A stretch of DNA of 64,000 nucleotides from Flavobacteriales bacterium (GCA_016710015.1 JADJLR010000004.1:1-64000); one strand, 5' to 3'; positions 1 through 9,726 are shown, numbered from the stretch's first letter. Numbers and translations: made by a program. The notes: generated by a model not told the origin, from the letters alone.

Positions 1-1250
1 ACATCGACTTCTCCTTCTACCTGCGCGTGGTGAGTGACAATACCACGGTGCCCTGATCATCACTGACCTTCAAGGACGGAGACGATTCGAACGCAACGTG
101 GATACCACCATCACGAACCGACCGGAGCGGTTAGCGCAGGAGATCGCGGCAATGGCGGCACTGCACCCACCTATTGAGATCGCCATACCGGGCGTGGAGA
201 AGCAACTGCTCTACTACAAAGGACTCCAATGTCGACCGAATTGCAAGATGATGGATGGCATCATCCGCTCCTTCATTTCGAAACGGTGATGAGCACGCTG
301 CTGTACCGGTGATCTACACGGATAGCACGCGCACACGGATCGTTGAATTCGGCCACATCGAACCACATGCGGCACGAGACAGTTCGGCCATGCAAGCCCG
401 CATCCGCACCATGGAACAAGCGAACCGGCCGATCGCGATCGACCTACCGGGCAAGGGGCGCAACTACATCTTCTACGAGGAGTCCGGCGATCACCCGGCT
501 CCGTTACTTTCCGTACGTGCAACTCGTGATCCTAGGCCTCTTCCTGATCGTGGCGTACGCGCTCTTCAGCATCTTCCGGAACGCAGAACAGAACCAGGGT
601 GGGTGGGCATGGCGAAGGAGACCGCGCACCAATTGGGCACGCCGCTCAGTTCCTTGATGGCGTGGATGGAATTGCTGAAGGACCAGAACCCCGAAGCCAT
701 CACCGAAAATGCGCAAGGACGTGGACCGCTTGGAGGTGATCACCGAGCGCTTCAGCAAGATCGGTTCCTCGCCTGACCTCACCTCGGAAAGCTGTACCAC
801 ACGTTGCGCGCCACTGTGCTTTATCTACGACCGAGATTACCGGGTCGTGCAAGGACCGAGGTCATTCCACCTGCAGACCCCGATATGCAAGTGCCGCTGA
901 ACCGCGCACTTTTCGCCTGGGTCTTCGAGAACCCGATCCGCAACGCGATCGATGCCATGGAAGGCGAAGGCTCCATCGAACTGGGAGATCATCCCCGAAG
1001 GCAACCAAGTACACGTGGACGTCACCGACAGCGGAAAGGGCATACCACCCTCCCAACATCGAACTGTTTTCCAACCCGGCTTCACCACCAAGAAACGTGG
1101 CTGGGGGCCCGGGCTCTCGCTCAGCAAACGCATCATCGAGCAGTATCACGGCGGGAAGATCTTCGTGAAGCGCAGTGCTCGGGGAAAGGGACCACGTTCC
1201 GGATCACGTTGAATAAGGGGGTGTTGAGTTCGGCGTTGGTGAGTGAGTGA
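1..1250 (+). pseudogene. Two-TM sensor histidine kinase, 5'-truncated by the window and broken by at least eight frameshifts
   Basis: The pieces of one kinase are spread over all three plus frames. In order they are: a periplasmic sensor part (about 98-480); a transmembrane helix with LRYFPYVQLVILGLFLIVAY (about 500-565); the linker SIFRNAEQNQ; the phospho-acceptor H-box GMAKETAHQLGTPLSS (about 608-655); the dimerisation helix MRKDVDRLEVITERFSKIG (709-765); an N-box NPIRNAIDAMEGEG (about 930-970); and G-boxes VTDSGKGIPP and FTTKKRGWGPGLSLSKRIIEQYHGG (about 1021-1155). This order and the HQLGTPLSS H-box are typical of a conserved Bacteroidota membrane sensor kinase. The break density is far higher than elsewhere in the window, so either the gene is decayed or the sequence near this end is poor. 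The true start lies left of the window. Its response regulator is not seen. Confidence 0.8.
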
Positions 1251-1254
1251 GGTG

Positions 1255-2868
1255 CTACTCCAACACCACCCGTTCGTAGCAAACGCCATCCCGATCCGTA
1301 AAGCGCAGTACGTACGTGCCGGGCGAGAACCCGGAAAGATCCACTTCCTCTTGGGTAGCACCTGTGGGGAGCCTGCGTTGGAATAGCAATTTGCCCATGG
1401 TATCGTACACGCTGTAGTAGCTCTCGGCTTGCAGTGGGTCTGGGAATTGCACGGTGAAGTGGCCGGTGTTCGGGTTGGGGCGGATGTTAAATGAACGGCC
1501 GCGCGCGTTGGTCCGCGGCAGATTTGTCATTATGTCGCACCCGTCGTATTGATCGATGGGTGGATAGATGGTCTCGTTGATGAATGCTGGCCCGGGAACC
1601 GCTCCATCTACCGATGTGAGCGTGATCGCGCTATCGACAGGAAAGAGATCCACTATTGTTATTGAGTGGTGGTGTTCTATGCAAGGTAGGTGTCCATCAG
1701 CATCGGTCTTATACAAGAAGGCAAAGTTTGCTTGGCCAACAGGAAGTTCACCCCAAATCTGACCATTGTACAAGTAGCCACCGTCCGCAGTTGCCAATAG
1801 ATCTTTAGCGTAGTGATTGAAACCGTGGTGCATGACCGAGCGTGTCCAAAGCGTATCACCGTTTGTATCAAGTTTCATGAGTACCGCGCTGTGGAACCAA
1901 TTGTAATCCGGCTCCCCAAGGGTGGCCACCACGACGAAGCTTCCATCATGGGTGTTTACGATCTTGGAGCCGCTTCCGGAATGCCAAGGATTTGGCATTC
2001 CGTCGTACCCCCGACACCACTGCACTTCACCCATTCCGTTCAGGTTCATCAGGAATAGTTTAGGTTGATAATTGAAAGGCAATGGAGTGAAGAGGTTCAG
2101 AGCAGTGCTATCTGTAGTTCCAGTAATGTAGAAGGTATCGTCCGAAACGATCACCGCATCGTGTACCATACCCCTTGGTCGGATATAGCTCTTACACCAT
2201 AGCATGTTACCGCTTGGGTCCAACCTCGCCACTACTGCACCGGCACTCATCATGTTGATCCCCGCCAGCAGATCACCACTGGGGAGTTCTTTGAGGAACT
2301 GGAAAACACCACCCGTGCCATAGTTCTTCCCCCATGTTGGTTCTCCAGAATTATCCACCCTAAGCAAGTAGAACCGGTCATGGCGGATCCCCCAAGCAAT
2401 TGCGCCACCGTCACTCATTACCTCTAGATCACCTGCCGTATTCGAGCAATTCTCTGAGTTGAGAATGTAGTACTGCGCGTTAAGGATGTTCCCGAGCGAA
2501 TCCATTCGACCGATCAAAGGATAGGTATGTGGGATCGAGACCTCACCAAACATCGAGCAGGAGTCTCGCTGGTAACCGCCTACAAAGAAGAATTCATTAT
2601 CTGTGTATCGCTTGATCGATTGCAGGACCAGAAATGTATCGACCGCATAGTTGCGCGATTGCAGGATGTCTCCATTCGGGTCGAACAACGAGGTGCCTGA
2701 TTGGCGCGCCAGCCCGATCCGAAAATTGCCACTACTAAGCTCATTGATCTCCGCCTGTGCAGTGCCGGTCCCGTAGAAGGACTGCATGAAAGTTGATTGA
2801 CCACTGATCCAATACGACACAGTGCCGATGATCAGTGTTAGAGCTAACCTATACATCTCAGTGAACAA
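1255..2868 (-). CDS. T9SS-exported protein with repeated beta-propeller-like segments
   Basis: This 537-residue protein has an N-terminal hydrophobic signal segment (about residues 5-25). The body repeats short units of the form LDPSGNMLWCKSY, VDNSGEPTWGKNYG and LDTNGDTLWTRSV, each a D-x-x-G-x-x-x-W turn, as in beta-propeller-like secreted proteins. The last ~75 residues (FNIRPNPNTGHFTVQFPDP to YERVVLE) form a type A T9SS sorting domain with the PNP-x-x-G-x-F and G-x-Y-x-x-R hallmarks, so the protein is predicted to be secreted or attached to the cell surface. Its start overlaps the end of the upstream glycoside hydrolase by 11 bases, so the two are co-transcribed. No enzymatic motif was recognised; its role is unknown. 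Confidence 0.85.
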   Translation of the reverse strand: MFTEMYRLALTLIIGTVSYWISGQSTFMQSFYGTGTAQAEINELSSGNFRIGLARQSGTSLFDPNGDILQSRNYAVDTFLVLQSIKRYTDNEFFFVGGYQRDSCSMFGEVSIPHTYPLIGRMDSLGNILNAQYYILNSENCSNTAGDLEVMSDGGAIAWGIRHDRFYLLRVDNSGEPTWGKNYGTGGVFQFLKELPSGDLLAGINMMSAGAVVARLDPSGNMLWCKSYIRPRGMVHDAVIVSDDTFYITGTTDSTALNLFTPLPFNYQPKLFLMNLNGMGEVQWCRGYDGMPNPWHSGSGSKIVNTHDGSFVVVATLGEPDYNWFHSAVLMKLDTNGDTLWTRSVMHHGFNHYAKDLLATADGGYLYNGQIWGELPVGQANFAFLYKTDADGHLPCIEHHHSITIVDLFPVDSAITLTSVDGAVPGPAFINETIYPPIDQYDGCDIMTNLPRTNARGRSFNIRPNPNTGHFTVQFPDPLQAESYYSVYDTMGKLLFQRRLPTGATQEEVDLSGFSPGTYVLRFTDRDGVCYERVVLE

Positions 2869-5815
2869 TTAATTTCTTCACCTTTTGGTTCGTTCCATTG
2901 GATACCCGGATCCAATAGGTTCCCATGGCAAGGTGTTCCACGGGAATGTATTGCACGCGATCAATAACATTCGTCTTTCGCAGGACGCTTCGACCAGTAA
3001 GATCGAACAAAGCCACTTCCTTTGGAGTTACATCTGGCAGATCGAGATAGAATCCAAAATGAGTCGGGTTAGGATAGAGGCCAAAGTCCCAGCCCGCTAG
3101 AACAGGATTCTCCACCTCTGGCGCTCGGTACAGGCTCTTCGTGAATGGCCCAGGAGTAATGATGAAAGCATAGTCATTCCGCAGGGTATCCAAGTAGTTA
3201 TTACTCACGCCACCGAAATAGCCAGCCACGGGGATTTCCAAAGTATCTTGATTCGTTTGTAGTTCCATCTGTGGAGGATGAATGCTGCTGTTCATGCGAG
3301 TAGGAAACCACGATACGAAATACGATCCTGTGGCAAAACCAGGTAGTTTCAAGGTGTTAATCAGTTGGCTCGGTGGAGCGCAGCCTAGAAAATTCTGATT
3401 ACTACTCATCAAGTAGTAGTTGTTGATCACCCACGCATTCCGATTATGTACCCAGCCGATGGCCAAACTGCTGTCCGCACTCTTCAGATAATAGGACTCC
3501 AAATCGTTCACTAGGCCAATGGTGTCATTGTAAAAGTATTTCTCCGCCGTGAAGTCATGATTAAAGAAGTCGTAGGATGACCAGCTCGGATGATCTAATA
3601 AATCCGCTAATGGCTTGAAATGTTGATGTAGCCTACGGTTCTTGATCGGAATACCAACTGGAAGACCAATGTCCAATAAGTTCGTGGAATCTAGTTCATT
3701 AAAGAATTCCGTCTGGTATTCATTGTTGAAGTCAGGCGGTGGCACCGCATTCGCATCGGGCCACCAGAACACACGCTCCCATTGCCATGTGGTGCCTGTT
3801 GCGAACCTTCCGGAAAAGGCCCCCGACCAGATCTCGTTGTGGAAGGAAACATCGTAGTTGTGGAAGAAGGCCTCGACCCGCCTATCTCCCGGTGAGATAT
3901 GCGTCCAGTAGTTCGATTCCCCGTGGTTGTATGGCTTCTTCTGCCCTCCCGATGTCGGGAACTCATTGAAGAACCCGGTTGCATGCTTCTGGGCAAATTG
4001 CAAGCTGACATCGGGTTGGTCCTCATCGTCAGAGGAAACGTGCATGTAGAAGTGTGCATCCATGAGGTCCAACTTCGGATTGTTGAGCGAGCAGTAGAAC
4101 GTATCTCGGTCCGCTCGCCAAGGGTCATTGTAGGCGTAACTCATGAGAAATAGCGCCTTATTCTCCCCGAGTGGTGAAGTTATGGGCTCCTCCAGATCCA
4201 CGCTGTCCCGCACGAAGTCGATGATGTCCGAGAGCCATTGGTCGACCGTACAGGGGAGCTCTGGGTCGGCCACCCATAGCATCCGATGCTCATTGCAGAT
4301 GGTGGTGTATCCAGAGTAAGGGTTCTGAGTATCCAGGGTTCGGTAGGTCAGCAATTGATCGATCTCGTTAAAGGGTTCGATCGCCGCAATGTTCACCGAA
4401 TACCCCCAACGGCTTAGGATGTACTTGTACTTGCGTTTCCAGAAGTAGAATGCACCGTTGTCCTTGTTCGCTGGATCCCCACCTTGGTAAAAGAATTCCT
4501 TTACGTCGTATAGTGCTGTTGGCGAAGACGGTTCAACGAGATTGCGAACCAAAGGGTGATTTCCCCAGCCGCCAACCTCCCCTGCAATGGCAGGAAAGCC
4601 TTGTTCAATGGAAAATTGGATATAGATGCCCTCCTTTCTGGCCTTCTCTATCACACGGTCGAAGCACCAGCTCTGGTATTGGCCGTTGCCGTATGTCGTA
4701 TCAGGAAGGGTGGGGCCATTCGTACACGGACTTATCCTGCGGTAGTGGTCGTACACCCCGAGGTTCACCCATTCCGGTGTATAATACGCATTCAACCACA
4801 TACGTGCGAAGTTTCCACCTACTTCGTGCAATTGGCTTAGCGCATCCAAGGTCAGGTTGTGGTCTCGTAGGCGATACCCCGTTGAGTCTCGGAGTTCATT
4901 TCTGGCATCGGCCAAATTCACCCCCAATCCGAAGAAGGAGTCTCCGGTCTCGAACTTCAATGTCCTTCTATTCGCTTCGTTCACACGGAGGTGGCCCTTG
5001 TTGTCTGGTAATGGCGGGTCACAAACGAAGTTGTAGTTGATGTAGTCGAATGCGGGCAGCACACTTCCCCAAGGATCCATGGTATGTGGCGCCTTCAACG
5101 CAATGGAGTATTGCCAAATGCCTTCCATGTCTGGTGCGAACCGGAAACGGATGCGGTACTCGTCCAATGGTGAATTGGGGTCACCAGTGATCACAGCCGT
5201 TGGATCCATGCTCTCCCATTTGGCTTCCTTCATATAAAAGCCCCACTTCAACGTCTGCGTTCCGTTGGGCTTGGTCAAGGTCATCACCAGTTGTAGGGAA
5301 TCATCGGCATAGGGGTTGAGGTCGTAAAGTGGGTCTATCAGGTCCGTGGTAGCATCTTCCTCTAAACTATTGGAGTAGTAATGATCGAAGAATCGTTGGA
5401 TGGCATCCTGATATTCCTGTGGAAGCACCAAACCGATCTCCAACTTCTCCCATTTCTCCACATGCAGCACGTTGTCAATGACATGGGAGGCATCCGGAGC
5501 AATGATCGCGATATCCGCATTGCTTCCAATGCCATCATCAATGTAGGCATGGAACTGACCATCCCCGCTGTGGTCCCCGGCATGGAAGCCGTCGGTGAGG
5601 TGAACGGTCACTCCTGAAACGAAGTCAGTCGTGCTAGTGCCGGTGGTGGACACGGGCAAGCTTGCATCGCCGGGCGAGATGACCGGTTGGGAATGGCGTT
5701 CGTTGTGGATGCCGTCGGTCCAGTCCACATCCTGAATGAGATGTGGCGGATAGGGACTTTGCCCCAATACCGAAACGGGGATCAACACGGCGAAGAGGTG
5801 CGCGGGCCGTAACAT
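2858..5815 (-). CDS. T9SS-exported DUF5060-type glycoside hydrolase
   Basis: This is a 985-residue protein with an N-terminal signal peptide (MLRPAHLFAVLIPVSVLGQ). Residues ~150-260 look like the DUF5060 beta domain found in front of glycosidase barrels (IRFRFAPDMEGIWQYSI). A TIM-barrel region follows: FGLGVNLADARN, GGNFARMWLNAYYTPEW, RKEGIYIQFSIEQ and AAIEPFNEIDQL, where the NE pair is a plausible acid/base Glu. A second candidate Glu is in YNHGESNYW. The C-terminus is a T9SS type A sorting domain (GLYPNPTHFGFYLDLPD to GTYWIRVSNG). The family acts on polysaccharides; the substrate cannot be told from sequence. It heads a two-gene operon with the propeller-like T9SS protein downstream. Confidence 0.85.
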   Translation of the reverse strand: MLRPAHLFAVLIPVSVLGQSPYPPHLIQDVDWTDGIHNERHSQPVISPGDASLPVSTTGTSTTDFVSGVTVHLTDGFHAGDHSGDGQFHAYIDDGIGSNADIAIIAPDASHVIDNVLHVEKWEKLEIGLVLPQEYQDAIQRFFDHYYSNSLEEDATTDLIDPLYDLNPYADDSLQLVMTLTKPNGTQTLKWGFYMKEAKWESMDPTAVITGDPNSPLDEYRIRFRFAPDMEGIWQYSIALKAPHTMDPWGSVLPAFDYINYNFVCDPPLPDNKGHLRVNEANRRTLKFETGDSFFGLGVNLADARNELRDSTGYRLRDHNLTLDALSQLHEVGGNFARMWLNAYYTPEWVNLGVYDHYRRISPCTNGPTLPDTTYGNGQYQSWCFDRVIEKARKEGIYIQFSIEQGFPAIAGEVGGWGNHPLVRNLVEPSSPTALYDVKEFFYQGGDPANKDNGAFYFWKRKYKYILSRWGYSVNIAAIEPFNEIDQLLTYRTLDTQNPYSGYTTICNEHRMLWVADPELPCTVDQWLSDIIDFVRDSVDLEEPITSPLGENKALFLMSYAYNDPWRADRDTFYCSLNNPKLDLMDAHFYMHVSSDDEDQPDVSLQFAQKHATGFFNEFPTSGGQKKPYNHGESNYWTHISPGDRRVEAFFHNYDVSFHNEIWSGAFSGRFATGTTWQWERVFWWPDANAVPPPDFNNEYQTEFFNELDSTNLLDIGLPVGIPIKNRRLHQHFKPLADLLDHPSWSSYDFFNHDFTAEKYFYNDTIGLVNDLESYYLKSADSSLAIGWVHNRNAWVINNYYLMSSNQNFLGCAPPSQLINTLKLPGFATGSYFVSWFPTRMNSSIHPPQMELQTNQDTLEIPVAGYFGGVSNNYLDTLRNDYAFIITPGPFTKSLYRAPEVENPVLAGWDFGLYPNPTHFGFYLDLPDVTPKEVALFDLTGRSVLRKTNVIDRVQYIPVEHLAMGTYWIRVSNGTNQKVKKLIVH

Positions 5816-5821
5816 GGTGCG

Positions 5822-7137
5822 CTAGTGTTGGGACGCTTCCACGCTCATCAAACGCTGCTCCACACGGCCCAACCGTTCTTCCAACTGCAGGATGTACAAG
5901 GCCTGTTCCTCTACCACCTTGAGCATGTCGGTTTGCATTTTGCCCAACTCCACACCTCCCTTCTCCTCCACCTCGGCAGCACTTGGAATGCCCGGCAAAT
6001 GACTGTTGGCGTGGAGGTAGTTCCTCAGTTCCGCCAAGGGCATCAAGCCGTAATTCGGTTGGAACACGAAGTCCGGCCATGCACCGTGTTTCACCAGAAC
6101 GTCGCGGCAAACGATGCCATCCTCCACGAAGAGGTGGTAGTTCGCGGCCGAGGTGGGATAGGTGCCGATCCCGACCTTGCCATCCGTACCGACATGGATC
6201 CGGTCGGTATTGTTGGTGATGATCCGAAGTGCTGTGTTATCCAGTGTTCCGATCTTGGGCCGTTCGGAGAGCGTGCATAGGTTGGTGAAGTCGTTCCCGG
6301 TGGTCAGCCAAAAGCGCTGAAAGCCCTGAAGGTAGAAACAGCGCGCCGGGTCCGTGGGTGCTTCAGGGAAATCCCCCATGCCCAAGGTCCCGTCTTCCAG
6401 CCTGAACAAGGGTCCTTCCTCTGTGGAATTGCCGAACAAGCCGATCTCTCCATTGGCTTTCAACCGCAATGCCTCTTGCCCGTTCGCCTTCATTACCACA
6501 TCGGTGTTGTTGCTGGTGCCGATATAGTGCGTTCCGGGGTCGGTATTCGAATTGCCTTCCATACCCCAGGTCGCCTTTTCAGGCTGTTCCAGCTTCGCAC
6601 CATGCTCCTCTTGGCAGGAGTTGGCGTCGGTGACTTGCACATCGTATTTCATCGCGCCAAGGCCCGATCGATCTTGCGTGGTGATGTCATCCGCCTAACT
6701 GTAGCTGTATGGCCCCACGCCTCCGGTCACTTCCAAGTCGATGCTGCCATTGAAACATTCGTAGCAACTGATGTTCTTGCCACTTGGGAATTTGAATGGG
6801 GTGAGGGCGAGCTTCATCGGATCCGGCTCCTTCAAGGTGAACTCCGCCTCGGCACCGTTGCCGTGGGATCTCCAACCCTCACCTTGATATACCCCGGCGC
6901 GAGTTCCGTGACGCTCGCAGTCGTTGCTCCGGTGGTCCAGTCGTAGGTGTACGGGGGTGCCCCACCGGTCACTTGCACCGTGGCTGAACCGTCCTTCATA
7001 CCGAAACACGAAACATGGTAACCGTTGTAGTTGGTGGATACGATCGTAGCTGTCATCTCCTGCCCGAAGGCAGCGCTAGCTGAGGCAACGCAGCAGGCGA
7101 CGATGAAGGCCTGACGCAGGGTGGTTGATGGGGTCAT
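5822..7137 (-). pseudogene. SprB-repeat surface protein with a tail-fibre-like C-terminus; interrupted by a frameshift and an in-frame stop
   Basis: The gene starts at 7137 with a signal peptide (FIVACCVASASAAFGQ), followed by two SprB-like repeats: GGAPPYTYDWTTGATTASV and GGVGPYSYS. The last part (5822-6652) carries a fibre-type region (GTSNNTDVVMKANGQEALRL) and a C-terminal coiled coil (YILQLEERLGRVEQRLMSVE) after the motif LPGIPSAAEVEEKGGVELG, a combination common in Bacteroidota surface proteins. One base is missing near 6852-6858, since the frame moves after GDPTATV. At 6695-6697 an amber codon stands where the repeat pattern demands Trp (PYSYS-stop-ADD), as if TGG became TAG. The reading frame is open on both sides of that stop. 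It may be a real pseudogene or two sequencing errors. Confidence 0.7.
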
Positions 7138-7172
7138 GGTCGTTGGTTGGGAGAGTGAAACTAGCTCCGATA

Positions 7173-7181
7173 CCCCCCCCC
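7173..7181. repeat. C9 homopolymer in the leader of the SprB-repeat gene
   Basis: Nine consecutive C residues lie 36-44 bases upstream of the ATG at 7137 (reading minus). This is where promoter spacing would be set, so length changes could alter expression; no length variation can be seen from one sequence. Confidence 0.5.
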
Positions 7182-7265
7182 TTACAACTATTTTCGACTC
7201 GACCTATGAACACATTACCAACCGGATATGAACCACGGTGTGCGGAAGTGGATCCAAATGCCGTT

Positions 7266-7428
7266 ATACCATTTCGCATTCAGGCATAGGCGAGAGATGC
7301 GAAGTGATCTTTGCGCAGGGCGATACGGCGAGGTCGTTGCATAGCCAGAGCTATGGAACGATCTCGACGGAGAAGCCATGCGGAGAAAGCGCGAGCAGAT
7401 CGGCCTGTGCCTGAATGCGAATTGGTAT
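7266..7428 (+). repeat. Palindromic element A, copy 1 (A1): candidate structured RNA or MITE
   Basis: The element has 26-bp inverted ends (7266-7291 and 7403-7428; two non-Watson-Crick positions) that include ATACCATTTCGCATTCAGGC. Inside are nested hairpins: GAGGTCGTT (7330-7338) with AACGATCTC (7357-7365), and CATAGC (7340-7345) with GCTATG (7350-7355) around a CAGA loop. A second copy lies at 15930-16090. The two share internal-loop sequence (CGGAGAAG, CATGCGGA, GCAGA-CGG), while the stems differ but still pair in each copy. A1 ends 38 bases before the hemW start. Confidence 0.75.
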
Positions 7429-7466
7429 TAAACATCGATCGCGTTCATTCCACACCTTTACCGCAC

Positions 7467-8594
7467 ATGTCCGGCCTCTACTTCCACATCCCATTTTGTC
7501 GCCAAGCCTGTACGTACTGCGACTTCCATTTCAGCACGAACAAGACGCACCAAGCTGCTGTGTTGGATGCGATGGAATTGGAATTGATCCGCAGAAACAA
7601 GGAGTTGGGGGATGCCACTGTATCGACCATCTACTTCGGAGGTGGGACACCCAGCCTATTGGATCCCGAACGCATTGCTGCATTCATCCAACAGGCGCGC
7701 GACCTCTTTCGCGTGGATCGCGATGCGGAGGTGACCCTCGAAGCCAACCCGGACGACATCACCGCTGAACGGTTGGCGGAATGGAAGTCCGCGGGCATCA
7801 CGCGCATCAGTTTGGGTACGCAAAGCTTTCGGGACGATCGACTGCGGTTCATGGGGCGTACACACAACGCCGCGCACGCATTGAAGAGCATCAACCTCAT
7901 TGCCAATGCCGGGTTCAAGACCTGGACCATCGACCTGATCTATGGTCTGCCGGAAATGGAACTTGCCGAGTGGGACGAGCAACTCCGCATCGCATTGGAT
8001 CATGGGATGCCGCACCTCAGCGCGTATTGCCTCACCGTAGAACCCCGGACCGCATTGGCGCACCAGGTCAAGAAAGGACTCGTACACATGCCGGAGGACG
8101 ATGCCCAAAGCGCGCAATTCGATCGCTTGATGGAACGCATGGACGAAGCTGGATTGGACCATTACGAGATCAGCAACTTCGGTCGGCCCGGACACTATGC
8201 GCGCCACAATACGAGTTACTGGGAAGGAGCATCCTACCTCGGCATAGGGCCATCCGCCCACTCGTTCTTTGGCAACTCGCGCCGGTGGAACGTGGCGAAC
8301 AACGCGGGCTATGCAAAGGCGTTGAAAGAAGGGACCACCTACTGGGAAGGTGAAACGCTCACCCCTGTGCAGCGGACCAACGAACGGCTGATGACAGGTC
8401 TCCGAACCCAGTGGGGCGTGGAGATCGAGGCCTTGGAGGTGGATGCGTTGCGGATCAACTCGTCGGCCTTGGAGCGGTATGTGTCGAAGGGTCAAGCCAT
8501 GGTGAGGGATGGTCGATTAGTTTTGACCAAAGCCGGTCGGCACTTCGCGGACCGCATCGCATCGGACCTCTTCGTCACAGACGATGATCGCTGA
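7467..8594 (+). CDS. hemW: HemW-like radical SAM protein (heme chaperone family)
   Basis: This 375-residue protein starts MSGLYFHIPFCRQACTYCDF, which carries the radical-SAM Cx3CxxC cluster motif (CRQACTYC) plus the following F typical of HemW. The SAM-binding glycine motif YFGGGTPSLL and the HemW pieces GTQSFRDDRLRFMGR, GLPEMELAEW and HYEISNFGRPG are all present. I chose the ATG at 7467 because homologues start directly before YFHIPFC; the frame stays open upstream only because it runs through repeat element A1. HemW was long annotated as oxygen-independent coproporphyrinogen III oxidase but is now viewed as a heme-trafficking chaperone. Its last 11 bases overlap the next gene. Confidence 0.93.
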   Translation: MSGLYFHIPFCRQACTYCDFHFSTNKTHQAAVLDAMELELIRRNKELGDATVSTIYFGGGTPSLLDPERIAAFIQQARDLFRVDRDAEVTLEANPDDITAERLAEWKSAGITRISLGTQSFRDDRLRFMGRTHNAAHALKSINLIANAGFKTWTIDLIYGLPEMELAEWDEQLRIALDHGMPHLSAYCLTVEPRTALAHQVKKGLVHMPEDDAQSAQFDRLMERMDEAGLDHYEISNFGRPGHYARHNTSYWEGASYLGIGPSAHSFFGNSRRWNVANNAGYAKALKEGTTYWEGETLTPVQRTNERLMTGLRTQWGVEIEALEVDALRINSSALERYVSKGQAMVRDGRLVLTKAGRHFADRIASDLFVTDDDR

Positions 8595-9345
8595 GATCAC
8601 CCACCACGGTCGCACCTTCAAGGTGGACCTCGCCAAACCACTGGACCTTTCCGTACCCCTGCAAGCGGGCGAACCGCAATTGCGCGCTTGGTGGGTAGAC
8701 CCCGTGCGGATGGAGCCGGTGCGATCGGACGACAAGGTGTACGCGGTCAGCCAAGGCAGCCCGGTGAACTTCCGCAACATCTTCTTCAACCCGCATGGCC
8801 ACGGCACGCATACTGAAAGTGTGGGCCACATCGCGCCGGAGGTCTTCTCGGTGGGCGATCAATTCAAGCGGTACTTCTTCACCGCACAAGTGATCAGCGT
8901 TCGGCCCGAGGACCGACGTGCACCGGACACCAAGACCGACTTGGTGATCACCTTGGAACAGTTGCGTGGCGTGGTGAATGAACGGCCTCCGGAAGCCTTG
9001 GTGATACGCACCCTTCCTGTGAGCGATAATGCACCGCACGATTGGAGCGGAACGAATCCTCCCTACTTGCAAAGCACAGCTTGTGCGTGGTTGCGCAGCA
9101 TCGGTGTGAAACATCTGTTGGTGGACCTGCCGAGCGTGGACCGCGAGGAGGACGGCGGTGTATTGGCCGCCCATCACGCTTTCTGGGATTACCCGAACCA
9201 ACTGGACCGTGTGCGCACCATCAGCGAATTGCTGCACGTACCGACCGATGTGCGCGACGGCGAATACCTCTTGGAATTGCAACTCCCCCACTTCATGAAT
9301 GACGCGGCACCCAGCCGTCCCATTCTATACGCACTGCTGTCATGA
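8584..9345 (+). CDS. Cyclase-family (kynurenine formamidase-like) metal hydrolase
   Basis: This 253-residue protein has the cyclase/KynB family metal-binding motif HGHGTHTES at residues ~75-83 (in NPHGHGTHTESVGHI) and a second conserved stretch LVDLPSVDREEDGG before HHAFW. The family hydrolyses amides or esters with a bound metal; the true substrate here is unknown, since no kynurenine-pathway genes are nearby. It overlaps hemW by 11 bases at its start and the next gene by 4 at its end, so it sits in a translationally coupled operon. Confidence 0.85.
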   Translation: MIAEITHHGRTFKVDLAKPLDLSVPLQAGEPQLRAWWVDPVRMEPVRSDDKVYAVSQGSPVNFRNIFFNPHGHGTHTESVGHIAPEVFSVGDQFKRYFFTAQVISVRPEDRRAPDTKTDLVITLEQLRGVVNERPPEALVIRTLPVSDNAPHDWSGTNPPYLQSTACAWLRSIGVKHLLVDLPSVDREEDGGVLAAHHAFWDYPNQLDRVRTISELLHVPTDVRDGEYLLELQLPHFMNDAAPSRPILYALLS

Positions 9346-9686
9346 CCCTGGAGGAATTCCGTGCGCACTGCATGCAAAAGCCCGGCTTCAGCGAAGACTT
9401 CCCGTTCGGACCGGAAACGCTGGTCTTCCGGGTGGCGGGAAAGATGTTCGCGCTCATGGGTGCTGACACCTTCGCCAGTGTGAATCTGAAGTGCGATCCG
9501 GAGTACGCCATCGAATTGCGGGATCGGTATGAAGGGATCATCCCCGGCTATCACATGAACAAGCAGCATTGGAATACCGTTGCAACGGATGGCAGCGTTC
9601 CGGGCAAATTGATCTTGGAACTCGCAGACGGATCCTACGACCTGGTGCGCGCCTCGTTGCCGAAAAAGATCCAGGACGGGCTCTGA
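9342..9686 (+). CDS. MmcQ/YjbR family protein
   Basis: This 114-residue protein begins MTLEEFRAHCMQKPGFSEDFPF and contains the family landmarks FRVAGKMFAL, VNLKCDP, PGYHMNKQHWNTV and LVRASLPKK. These match the small YjbR/MmcQ fold (CyaY-like), often annotated as a DNA-binding protein but with no firm biochemical role. It starts inside the stop of the preceding cyclase gene (4-base ATGA overlap). Confidence 0.9.
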   Translation: MTLEEFRAHCMQKPGFSEDFPFGPETLVFRVAGKMFALMGADTFASVNLKCDPEYAIELRDRYEGIIPGYHMNKQHWNTVATDGSVPGKLILELADGSYDLVRASLPKKIQDGL

Positions 9687-9698
9687 ACCTCCACGGAC

Positions 9699-9706
9699 TA
9701 GCTTTG
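9699..9706 (+). promoter_or_regulatory. Bacteroidota -7 element TAGCTTTG upstream of the DUF502 gene
   Basis: An exact match to TAnnTTTG lies 20 bases before the ATG at 9727. No clear -33 TTTG was found at the usual spacing. Confidence 0.5.
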
Positions 9707-9726
9707 CGCCGAGTCCTCCCAAACCC

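Noticed and set aside
7311..7466. N-terminal extension of HemW by 52 residues
   Set aside because: The extension is Arg-rich, lies in repeat A1 and does not resemble HemW; the family starts at the ATG at 7467.
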